6,712 nt of DNA from JBMTVN01 sp046047235 (GCA_046047235.1 JBJOII010000185.1:1-6712), one strand, 5' to 3'; counted from the stretch's first letter, positions 1-5,605 are shown. Notes: generated from the letters alone by a model not told the origin. Numbers and translations: made by a program.

Positions 1-49
1 CTTTCCACGGCATGCGCTGAGCATGACCTCAGCGCAGCGCCGGAAAAGT

Positions 50-100
50 GTTACCTATGTCTTGAACCATTTCCGTTACCTATCTCTTGAACCTGTACCA
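50..100. mobile_element. Probable insertion-sequence end: two tandem 25-bp repeats
   Basis: Two adjacent 25-bp copies, 50-74 and 75-99, agree at 21 of 25 positions. Both begin GTTACCTAT and share CTTGAACC. Multiple short direct repeats of this GTTACCTAT style are, from memory, typical of the ends of IS481/IS21-like elements, whose termini finish in CA; here the second copy runs into CTGTACCA at 93-100. No transposase reading frame is visible in the 49 bases to the left, so the body of the element, if present, lies outside the window. The family assignment is inference. The alternative is a solo remnant or an unrelated tandem repeat. Confidence 0.45.
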
Positions 101-206
101 CGGATTGACGCCGGTGGTTGTTGTGCGGTGTGGTTTTGTGCTGCCAGCTGGGGGTGTGCCGGGCTCGATGTGGAACCTTTTGTAACGGATGCCGGTCGTG
201 GACGGG

Positions 207-878
207 TTAGTTGTTAGCGAGTTTGTCGATCGTTTCGGCGAGTTGTTTGGCGCGTTCGGAGGTTTCGACTTTGGCTTCAAAGAGGATTTCTTTGGGGGAG
301 AAGTAATCGTTGTAGTAGGTGGTGTTGGCTTTTTCGTCGGTATCGACTGAGCCGGCTTGGACTGTGGCACCGCCGTAGACGCCGGAGGAGAAGCCATAGA
401 CGAGGACGGGTTGTTTTTCCGATTCGTTCTTGGTGGTGGAACCGCTGCTATCGCCGGCGGTGCCGGCGGCTTCGCCACCGAACTTGAACTCGGAGCTGAG
501 GAGGCGGTCGGTGGCGGAGTCGTGCATGAGGAGGATGACGATGAAGGAGGATTTGCCGCCGATCTGGGCGCCGAAGCTGCCTTCGTGACTGATCATGAAG
601 CTGGGGGCGCTCCATTGACCGTCCTGGTTACGAACCATGGCGACGCCGTGGCCTTGTTCGTAACCGATGATGAAGCCGCCTTTGGTGCGTTCCATGAGGA
701 TGATGCCCTTGGCGGCCTTGAGTTTTTCGACGGGGATGGCGCCTTCGGAGCGTTTCTGCAGGGATTCGAGTTGGGAGCCGAGTTTGCCGATTCGAGCGTT
801 GAGTTCGCCTTTGTTGAGGGCGAGAGCGTGGGTGGTGGCCAGGAGCAGGGAGAAGGCGATAGCGATGGATTTGATCAT
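207..878 (-). CDS. Exported lipid-binding SYLF (Ysc84/DUF500) domain protein
   Basis: A 223-residue protein of the SYLF family, whose eukaryotic members bind phosphoinositides and membranes. The bacterial members are secreted or periplasmic proteins of poorly defined role. Residues 1-20 form a signal peptide: a lysine, a hydrophobic core (IAIAFSLLLA), then an ALA cleavage motif. The SYLF domain fills the rest. AKGIILMERTKGGFIIGYE (56-74) is the family's opening strand pair. SAPSFMISHEGSFGAQIGG (90-108) is the glycine-rich core, and VLVYGFSSGVYGGATVQAG (158-176) is the late motif. A Ser/Thr-rich insertion (143-155) separates the halves. I chose the start at 878 because it places the signal peptide at the N-terminus; the frame stays open upstream to 986, but that extension looks non-coding. 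No Shine-Dalgarno sequence precedes it. The gene diverges from the M50 protease gene. Family is confident, cellular role unknown. Confidence 0.88.
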   Translation of the reverse strand: MIKSIAIAFSLLLATTHALALNKGELNARIGKLGSQLESLQKRSEGAIPVEKLKAAKGIILMERTKGGFIIGYEQGHGVAMVRNQDGQWSAPSFMISHEGSFGAQIGGKSSFIVILLMHDSATDRLLSSEFKFGGEAAGTAGDSSGSTTKNESEKQPVLVYGFSSGVYGGATVQAGSVDTDEKANTTYYNDYFSPKEILFEAKVETSERAKQLAETIDKLANN

Positions 879-969
879 GCTAGGAATGTGGCGCTTAAGG
901 AGGGCGCGGGCAACGTGGATTTTGGGGTGTGCTGCGTGCGGGTTGCAGGTAGATTGGGCGACAATTCTT
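879..969. promoter_or_regulatory. Divergent intergenic region between the SYLF and M50 genes
   Basis: These 91 bases separate two divergent genes, so promoters for both are expected here or just inside the coding ends. I see no convincing -35/-10 pair. An AAGGAGGG stretch at 897-904 looks like a ribosome binding site for plus-strand translation, but it lies 65 bases before the annotated M50 ATG. It is near no in-frame ATG or GTG, so it may be coincidental or may signal a longer M50 N-terminus. Confidence 0.3.
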
Positions 970-1626
970 ATGGCTGTTTTTCTCACCGTAACTGTTCTGT
1001 GGGTGTTCTCCGTTTGCTTGCATGAGTTTGGTCATGCGCTGGTGGCGTATCGAGGGGGGGATACCACGGTGGTGGAGAAGGGCTACCTGACCCTGAACCC
1101 GCTGGCGTATACGCATCCGGTCTATAGCCTGCTGATGCCGGTGATTTTCCTGATGCTGGGTGGCATTGGTCTGCCCGGCGGTGCGGTGTATATCCAGGAT
1201 CATCTGCTGCGCTCGAGAGGATGGCGAACCGGCGTGTCGCTGGCCGGTCCGGCAATGAACGCAGTGATCGTCGTGCTGATCGCGTTGGGCTTTAGATCGG
1301 GGCTGATTCCGTCGGATCCCGAGAACGGGATGTCGATCTCAATGGCTTTTCTGATGGTGCTCGAGATCAGTAGTATCGTGCTGTGCCTGCTGCCCATTCC
1401 GCCACTGGATGGGTTTCGAGCGATCTCGCCCTGGTTGTCGCCACGGACGGAAGCGCAGCTGCTGATGCAGTCGAACGCGTTCCTGTGGGGGCTTTTTATT
1501 GTGCTGTGGTATGTGCCGGCTGCGAACCGCGCGTTCTGGGGATTGGTGCACGGGATTGTGTCCGTGTGCGGGGTGGACCCGTATTTGGTGTATTGCGGGT
1601 GGGAGGCCTTCCGCTTCTGGCAGTGA
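970..1626 (+). CDS. Site-2 protease family protein (M50 intramembrane metalloprotease)
   Basis: A 218-residue inner-membrane zinc protease of the S2P/M50 class, which cleaves substrates within the membrane. The zinc-binding HEFGH lies at residues 18-22 inside the first transmembrane segment. GPAMN (93-97) matches the conserved GPxxN loop, and LPIPPLDG (141-148) carries the third zinc ligand, Asp147. Four to five hydrophobic segments are visible (about 3-27, 51-72, 92-110, 124-143, 170-187). There is no PDZ or CBS domain, so this is the short, minimal form; substrates are unknown. The start is uncertain: ATG at 970 is the only nearby ATG, but TTG at 943 would add nine residues (LQVDWATIL) that resemble family N-termini. 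Neither has a good ribosome binding site. It diverges from the SYLF gene, and its stop codon directly abuts the first repeat block. Confidence 0.87.
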   Translation: MAVFLTVTVLWVFSVCLHEFGHALVAYRGGDTTVVEKGYLTLNPLAYTHPVYSLLMPVIFLMLGGIGLPGGAVYIQDHLLRSRGWRTGVSLAGPAMNAVIVVLIALGFRSGLIPSDPENGMSISMAFLMVLEISSIVLCLLPIPPLDGFRAISPWLSPRTEAQLLMQSNAFLWGLFIVLWYVPAANRAFWGLVHGIVSVCGVDPYLVYCGWEAFRFWQ

Positions 1627-1840
1627 GACCGCGAATGGACGCTAATCGACGCGGATCAGGAAGGGTGGTTTTGGACCGCGAATGGACGCTAATCGACGCT
1701 AATGGGGAATTCGCTGACCGCGAATGGACACGAAATGACGCGAATAACGGTTTGTTTGAACCGCGAAAGGACACGAAAGGATGCGGGTGAGCTTTGTTCT
1801 TAACCGCGAATGGACGCCAATGGACGCGAATAGCTGAGGG
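1627..1840 (+). repeat. Repeat block 1: five ACCGCGAATGGACGC-type units
   Basis: Units start at 1628, 1675, 1717, 1760 and 1803, with spacings of 47, 42, 43 and 43 bases. Four begin ACCGCGAATGGAC; the one at 1760 is the variant ACCGCGAAAGGAC. Within units the sequence runs in steps of about ten bases on the pattern GACGCNAAT. A perfect 6-bp inverted repeat, ATTCGC/GCGAAT with a 5-base loop, sits at 1709-1725. Repeats of this wording are, from memory, common between genes in Verrucomicrobiota and Planctomycetota, often mistranslated as DREWTLIDAN-like peptides. The block begins on the base after the M50 stop codon. It is the most complete of the three blocks in the window. Confidence 0.9.
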
Positions 1841-1954
1841 TGGTTGCAATGGCCGGTGGCGCTGCCTGGTCTCCGCAGCTTGATGGTCATGTTCGCGCGC
1901 TCGGAAGGGCGAAGGGGGGAAGCATGGAAAATCAGCACCTTCGATAGGGTTTGG
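1841..1954. other. Unassigned spacer upstream of the GxxExxY gene
   Basis: This unique sequence lies between repeat block 1 and the inverted unit. I see no supported gene. An ATG at 1924, preceded by a G-rich AAGGGGGG stretch, opens only seven codons before a TAG, so it is probably chance. No clear promoter was recognised. The promoter for the gene at 2063 must lie here, in the inverted unit, or in 1986-2050. Confidence 0.4.
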
Positions 1955-1985
1955 CGTATTCGCGTCAATTAGCGTCCATTCGAGG
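1955..1985 (-). repeat. Isolated repeat unit in inverted orientation
   Basis: Read on the minus strand, this contains CGAATGGACGCTAATTGAC followed by GCGAATA. That matches the repeat units of blocks 1-3 except for CTCGAATGG in place of CGCGAATGG. It is the only unit I find in this orientation. It lies 78 bases before the GxxExxY start codon and, with the plus-oriented units at 2487 onward, forms an inverted bracket around that gene. Confidence 0.8.
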
Positions 1986-2050
1986 TTGAGAAATGGGGCA
2001 CAGGGCAATTCGCGATTGTGTTTTTGGGGATGGATTCTAGGTTTTCCGGA

Positions 2051-2057
2051 AAGGAGG
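2051..2057 (+). promoter_or_regulatory. Strong Shine-Dalgarno site deciding the GxxExxY start
   Basis: AAGGAGG (AAGGAGGT with the next base) is a near-perfect match to the anti-Shine-Dalgarno sequence. It lies five bases before the ATG at 2063. It rules for that start over the in-frame ATGs at 2018 and 2030. No other gene in the window with a visible start has a comparable site. Confidence 0.85.
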
Positions 2058-2062
2058 TAGGT

Positions 2063-2440
2063 ATGTCAGAGCTGGTTGAAAAGGAGTTGGTGTATGAAAT
2101 CGTGGGCAGCGCGATGGCTGTGCTTAATGAAATCGGCCACGGTCTGCGCGAGAAAACGTATGAGCGAGCAATGTGCGTGGAATTTGCCTTTCGCCACATT
2201 TCATACTCTCAGCAAAAGCGCTATCCGGTAATTTATCGCGGACAAAAGGTGGACGAGTTTGTTCCCGATCTGGAGGTGGAGGATCGAGTGCTGGTCGATA
2301 CGAAGACGGTGGACGGCATCGATGATCAACATCGCGGTCAGGTGCTGAACTATCTGCGAATCTCGGAGAGAAGCGTTGGTGTCATCCTCAATTTCAAGCA
2401 CCGCCAATTGCAATGGGAACGGTTGGTGATGAGCCGGTGA
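2063..2440 (+). CDS. GxxExxY protein (PD-(D/E)XK nuclease-like fold)
   Basis: A 125-residue protein, close to the usual size of the GxxExxY family (Pfam PDDEXK_3-like), whose function is not established. The naming motif is GLREKTY at residues 27-33 (Gly27, Glu30, Tyr33). A nuclease-like core follows: Pro68-Asp69 in FVPDLEV, then a strand with VLVDTKTV, giving Asp79-x-Lys81, where most relatives have ELK. QVLNYLRIS (93-101) and GVILNFKHRQLQWERL (106-121) match the family's conserved C-terminal helix and strand. No signal peptide or membrane segment is seen, so it is cytoplasmic. It stands alone, bracketed by repeats of opposite orientation, and converges on the flippase operon. Members of this family are often present in many copies per genome among such repeats (remembered, not checked). 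Nuclease activity is an inference from the fold. Confidence 0.88.
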   Translation: MSELVEKELVYEIVGSAMAVLNEIGHGLREKTYERAMCVEFAFRHISYSQQKRYPVIYRGQKVDEFVPDLEVEDRVLVDTKTVDGIDDQHRGQVLNYLRISERSVGVILNFKHRQLQWERLVMSR

Positions 2441-2448
2441 CCCTTGGT

Positions 2449-2472
2449 TCCATCCGGCCAACCGCGGATGGA
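2449..2472 (+). terminator. Stem-loop just after the GxxExxY gene
   Basis: CCATCCG (2450-2456) pairs perfectly with CGGATGG (2465-2471) around an 8-base loop, and a T-A pair (2449/2472) extends it to eight base pairs. It starts eight bases after the stop codon. No T-run follows directly; the nearest is six T at 2509-2514. It may therefore be a mRNA 3' end stabiliser or a weak terminator rather than a classic intrinsic terminator. The right arm and part of the loop read as a degenerate repeat unit (ACCGCGGATGG, 2461-2471). Confidence 0.4.
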
Positions 2473-2486
2473 GATTCCCGCTGGCG

Positions 2487-2595
2487 ACCGCGAATGGACG
2501 CGAATGGGTTTTTTAACCGCGAATGGACGCTAATCGACGCTAATGGGGAATTCGCTGACCGCGAATGGACGCCAATGGACGCGAATAGCTGAGGG
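2487..2595 (+). repeat. Repeat block 2: three units, shortened version of block 1
   Basis: Units start at 2487, 2516 and 2558. The stretch 2516-2557 is identical to 2779-2820 of block 3 and matches 1675-1716 of block 1. Relative to block 1 it lacks 86 bases, exactly two 43-bp units, between GCTGACCGCGAATGGAC and GCCAATGGACGCG. The 6-bp inverted repeat ATTCGC/GCGAAT is kept at 2550-2566. Confidence 0.88.
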
Positions 2596-2740
2596 GGTGA
2601 CTGTTGTTTCTTAGGTTTTGGTGGTGATGGGAGGTTTGGGCTGATGGGCTGGTGATTTGAAACACCGCGTGTCCTTCGAAGCCTCGGCGAAGAAGGAAAA
2701 CTCCGAAACACGGGCGGGGTCTGTGGGGCTGACCGCGAAT
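2558..2740 (+). repeat. Copy A of a ~185-bp duplicated segment
   Basis: This 183-base segment recurs at 2864-3050 with about eight substitutions and one 4-base indel, roughly 95% identity by eye. It begins and ends in repeat units. Its non-repeat core includes AACACCGCGTGTCCTTCGAA, and CTTCG (2674-2678) can pair with CGAAG (2688-2692). No coding sequence is supported in either strand. The translations differ in frame and character between copies and are rich in Ser, Pro and Arg. Confidence 0.85.
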
Positions 2741-2902
2741 GGACGCTAATCGGCGCGGATCAGGACGGGTAGTTTTGAACCGCGAATGGACGCTAATCGA
2801 CGCTAATGGGGAATTCGCTGAACGCGAATGGACACGAAAGGATGCGGGTGAGCTTTGTTCTTAACCGCGAATGGACGCCCATGGACGCGAATAGCTGAGG
2901 GG
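2732..2902 (+). repeat. Repeat block 3: four units, block 1 minus one 43-bp unit
   Basis: Units start at 2732, 2779, 2821 and 2864 (spacings 47, 42, 43), in exact register with block 1 up to 2830. The matching offset then changes from 1104 to 1061 bases, so one 43-bp unit is absent. The unit at 2821 reads AACGCGAATGG, a substitution that falls in the loop of the conserved inverted repeat (stem 2813-2818 with 2824-2829). Confidence 0.88.
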
Positions 2903-3050
2903 GTGACTGTTGCTGCTTGGGTTTTGGTGGTTATGGGAGGTTTGGGCTGATGGGCTGGTGATTTGAAACACCGCGTGTCCTTCGAAGCCTCGGCGAAGAG
3001 GGAAAACTCCGAAACACCGGTGGGGTCTGTGGGGGTGGCTGACCGCGAAT
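2864..3050 (+). repeat. Copy B of the ~185-bp duplicated segment
   Basis: Partner of the segment at 2558-2740, 187 bases long, differing mainly in GGTGG near 3034-3038 and a few point changes around 2911-2932. The inner hairpin arms CTTCG and CGAAG are unchanged. Together with blocks 2 and 3 it forms a larger tandem duplication, 2515-2740 versus 2778-3050. The copy lies wholly between the convergent GxxExxY and flippase genes. Confidence 0.85.
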
Positions 3051-3062
3051 GAGGATAGACGC
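3042..3062 (+). repeat. Terminal degenerate repeat unit
   Basis: ACCGCGAATG starts here, but the rest reads AGGATAGACGCGG, with extra bases and no GGACGCTAAT. It marks the right edge of the repeat island, seven bases before the stop codon of the flippase gene on the other strand. Confidence 0.6.
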
Positions 3063-3069
3063 GGAGATG

Positions 3070-4386
3070 TTACTGCTGGCGGCTGACCTTGGATGTCTGA
3101 CCTCTTGGGTTGTGGGGCTTGAGGGAGAAGGCGGTGGTGGTGATCAGGAGGAGGGAGTTGGTGGCGCCGAGAATGGCGAGGAGGTTTTTGAAGGCGGTGA
3201 GGGGTTCTTGCTGGGTGAGGTGTGTTTGGATGGAGAGGAGGGTGATGATGTAGGCGATGGCGATGGCGGCGAGCCAGGGGACCATTGTGAAGCGGGCCTG
3301 GGCGAGGAGGTTGTTGGCGAGGACCATGGCGAGCATGAGGGGGAGCAGGGCCCAGGCGAACCATGGCACGAGTGGGGCGGCGTCGAGATACTTGGGATTG
3401 TTCAGGAAGATGATGCGGAGGGGCAGGGAAGGGAGGACGGTGCAGAGCAGTGCGGCGGCGGCGCCGACGGCGGCGGCGGCGGCGAGCGCGAGGAGCATGG
3501 CGCGGGAGTTTTGGGTCAGGGCCGAGCTGCGGGCTACCTTGGGGAACATCACTTGAACCAGTGGGGTGGTGATGACCATGAGGGCCAGACCGATCATGGA
3601 GGCCGGATTGTAGAGGAGAGTGGAATCAGCTTCCTGAAATGTAGTCCGGACGTAGATGACGTCGATGGTGGTCATGAGCATGAAGACACCTGAACCGATT
3701 GTCAGGGGGATGACGCGTTTGAGCCAGGGTATCCAGGTGAAGCCGGAGGCGGGTTGGCGGAGGATGTCGCGGGTGATCCAGAAGGCGACGACGAGGGAGG
3801 CGATCTGGCCGAAGAGTGCGCCGGCCATGCCTCCGACGGCCTGGCCACCGAGGAGGAGGATTACGGTGACGGCGGCGAAGCGGCCGGCGCCGTCGAGGAT
3901 GAGAGACCAGCCGAGGCCGGCGAAGTGTTGTTGGCCCTGGACGATGCCCTTCCAGACAGGGACCCAGAGTGAGGCGAGGCCGATGGCGAGAGTGATCCAG
4001 AGCGCGGCGGGTTCATGGAGATTGAGGAGGCTGAGCCAGGTGGATTGCCAGAGGGTGGCGATGAGGGCGAGGGCTATCCAGAAGGCGAAGAGGCCACGGT
4101 GGACGGAGCGGGTGGTGGCGGCGAGGAGGGAGTGTTGTTCGGGGGTGATGGCTGCGGCGGTTTGCTGGGCGAAGACCGTTTGGAGTCCGAGGGCGGGGAT
4201 ACTGAAGAGGAGGTAGAGACGGAGGAGGGTAAAGAACGTGCCCCATTCATCTGGGTGCATGAGTTTATTGGCGACCATTTGGGAGGCGAGCATGAGGACG
4301 CCGGTGGTGCCGGTGGCGATGACGAGCCAGGAGCCTTGTCGGAAGAAGGTGGTGGAGGATTCGGTTGGGTGTTCGTGCTGGCTCAT
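3070..4386 (-). CDS. Oligosaccharide flippase family protein (MOP/Wzx-like)
   Basis: A 438-residue polytopic inner-membrane protein of the polysaccharide-exporter branch of the MOP superfamily. It likely moves a lipid-linked sugar across the membrane. About twelve hydrophobic segments are visible, from residue 20 to 420, in two halves joined by a polar stretch (about 207-225). Family features include Asp242 in TTIDVIYVR and YNPASMIGLALMVITTPLVQ (259-278) followed by MFPKVA, the usual second-half signature. An Ala-rich helix (299-313) is encoded by a GCG/GCC microsatellite. It is shorter than typical 14-segment Wzx proteins, and the polar C-terminus (421-438) is short. The start at 4386 overlaps the glycosyltransferase stop by four bases (ATGA), so translation is probably coupled; no Shine-Dalgarno is seen. 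It is the last gene of the operon. The transported substrate cannot be read from sequence. Confidence 0.87.
   Translation of the reverse strand: MSQHEHPTESSTTFFRQGSWLVIATGTTGVLMLASQMVANKLMHPDEWGTFFTLLRLYLLFSIPALGLQTVFAQQTAAAITPEQHSLLAATTRSVHRGLFAFWIALALIATLWQSTWLSLLNLHEPAALWITLAIGLASLWVPVWKGIVQGQQHFAGLGWSLILDGAGRFAAVTVILLLGGQAVGGMAGALFGQIASLVVAFWITRDILRQPASGFTWIPWLKRVIPLTIGSGVFMLMTTIDVIYVRTTFQEADSTLLYNPASMIGLALMVITTPLVQVMFPKVARSSALTQNSRAMLLALAAAAAVGAAAALLCTVLPSLPLRIIFLNNPKYLDAAPLVPWFAWALLPLMLAMVLANNLLAQARFTMVPWLAAIAIAYIITLLSIQTHLTQQEPLTAFKNLLAILGATNSLLLITTTAFSLKPHNPRGQTSKVSRQQ
3452..3485. repeat. Imperfect GGC trinucleotide tract inside the flippase gene
   Basis: Two runs of (GCG)n interrupted by CCGAC encode alanines in a predicted membrane helix (around residues 299-313). 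Length change in whole triplets would add or remove Ala without breaking the frame. Confidence 0.5.
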
Positions 4387-5579
4387 GCTTTTTGGGAGGC
4401 GGCGTGTTCCATGAAGTCGGCGGCGTTTTGGCAGATGGTGGACCAGTTGAGGTGTTGGGTGACGCGTTGGCTGGCTTTGCGGCCGAGAGACTGGCGTTCG
4501 GCGACGGGACTATTCAGCCAATCGAGGATGGCGTGGCCGAATTGTTTGCCATTGAAGCCGGCGAATCGGGCGGCGGGTTCGTCATGGAAGTAGCGGCTGG
4601 CGCTTTGGAGGGTGGTGCTGACGACGGGGAGGCCGGTGGCGAGGTATTCCACGATCTTGGCGACGAAGGCGCAGTGGACGCCGGAGGATTCTTCGTAGGG
4701 GACGATACCGACTGAGGCCTCGTGGAGTTGGGCGGCGGTTTGGGTGTAGGGGATGAAGCCGGTGCGTTCGAGTGTGAGTCGGGGCATGAGAGAGTGGGCT
4801 TGTTTGCAGAAGGCGGTGAGGGAGGGGGTTTCGCGACCGACGAAGCGGAAGCGTGCATTGGGCATTTGGGCGTGGACTGTTTGGAGGGCTTGGAGGGCGA
4901 TGGGACCGAGGTGGTGTTGGTCGAAGGAGCCGTGCATGACAATGACGGGCGGGTCTTGCGGGGTGGAGTTGGGCGGTGGTGGCTGGAAGGCGGCGGCATC
5001 GAAGCCGTAGTAGATGGGGTGGATGAGGTGGCGGGGGAATCCGGTCTGGGCGAAGAGGTCGGCGAGGGGGTCTGAGACCGTGAGGACGGCTTTGGCGTGG
5101 TAGCGGGAGGGGAGGGAGAGTTCGAAGGCTTTGAGGCGGTTGAGCAGGGGGCGTGGGGTTTTCCAGCGGGGCCAGGTTTCCATGAAGCCGGTGAGGTGGT
5201 CGAGGAAGTTCATGACCACGGGGATTTGGAGTTGTTGTCCGAGCTGGCCGGCGGCGACGGCGGAGATGGCGTGTTGGGAGAGGATGGCTTCGAAGCGGGT
5301 CTCCCGGGCGGTTTGGGCGACGAGCTTTTTAAGGTAGCGGGGGTAGAGGAGGTATTTGGGGGTGCGGAGGGAGGTGTAACGGCCCATGGGCCAGAGCGTG
5401 AATGGGTGGATGGTGCAGTTAAACTGGCGGGCGACGTCGTGGTGGTTGGGGAAGGTGGGGCAGAAGAGGTGGACGTCGTGTTGGCGTCGGGTGAGTTCCT
5501 GGATGAGGTAGATGGCTTCGGCCGAGCCTCCGCCGGAGGGGGGGTAGAAGGGTTCGTGGGTGAGGAAGGCGAGGCGCAT
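4383..5579 (-). CDS. Glycosyltransferase family 4-type (GT-B) protein
   Basis: A 398-residue cytoplasmic or membrane-associated GT-B enzyme that transfers a sugar from an activated donor to an acceptor. The N-terminal Rossmann domain opens MRLAFLTHEPFYPPSGGGSA, with the glycine-rich acceptor-side loop at 13-20. The C-terminal donor domain holds VIVMHGSF (212-219), RFRFVGRE (243-250) and GFIPY (274-278). The donor-site motif is in PYEESSGVHCAF (294-305) followed by KIVEYLATGLPVVST (308-322), with Glu311 matching the conserved second glutamate of the EX7E-type region. I chose the start at 5579 because the GT-B N-terminus begins there; the 32 in-frame residues upstream are Pro/Arg-rich and overlap the previous gene. 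It is 26 nt downstream of the M20 gene and overlaps the flippase start, so the three form one operon. Donor and acceptor are unknown. Confidence 0.9.
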   Translation of the reverse strand: MRLAFLTHEPFYPPSGGGSAEAIYLIQELTRRQHDVHLFCPTFPNHHDVARQFNCTIHPFTLWPMGRYTSLRTPKYLLYPRYLKKLVAQTARETRFEAILSQHAISAVAAGQLGQQLQIPVVMNFLDHLTGFMETWPRWKTPRPLLNRLKAFELSLPSRYHAKAVLTVSDPLADLFAQTGFPRHLIHPIYYGFDAAAFQPPPPNSTPQDPPVIVMHGSFDQHHLGPIALQALQTVHAQMPNARFRFVGRETPSLTAFCKQAHSLMPRLTLERTGFIPYTQTAAQLHEASVGIVPYEESSGVHCAFVAKIVEYLATGLPVVSTTLQSASRYFHDEPAARFAGFNGKQFGHAILDWLNSPVAERQSLGRKASQRVTQHLNWSTICQNAADFMEHAASQKA

Positions 5580-5605
5580 GGGTGGGATGCGGGGCGCGGG
5601 CGGGG

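Noticed and set aside
97..118. Possible terminator hairpin for the SYLF gene (ACCAC with GTGGT)
   Set aside because: The stem is short with a large loop, there is no T-run on the relevant strand, and it overlaps the putative IS end.
357..1025. Plus-strand 222-codon frame opposite the SYLF gene
   Set aside because: It has Gly/Ala/Glu-rich shadow composition, and the opposite strand encodes a recognisable signal peptide and SYLF domain.
1924..1947. Tiny frame (ATG to TAG, seven codons) behind a G-rich stretch
   Set aside because: It is too short to support, there is no conservation evidence, and the G-run is not a good ribosome binding site.
1496..2008. Minus-strand reading frame of 170 codons across the repeats
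   Set aside because: It translates the repeat units into Ser/Arg/His-rich peptide (VHSRSANSPLASISVHSRS), overlaps the M50 gene, and has no start context or family resemblance.
1627..3062. CRISPR array, because short repeats recur at 42-47-base spacing
   Set aside because: The intervening sequences are themselves shared between blocks and resemble the repeats, spacing varies (26-47), and no cas gene is present.
2861..3364. Minus-strand 167-codon frame at the flippase 3' end
   Set aside because: It is a Pro/His-rich out-of-frame shadow of the flippase gene running into the repeats.
4015..4593. Plus-strand Gly/Glu-rich frames opposite the flippase and glycosyltransferase
   Set aside because: These are antisense shadows caused by high GC at third codon positions. 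They lack motifs and ribosome binding sites, while the minus-strand frames have clear family motifs.
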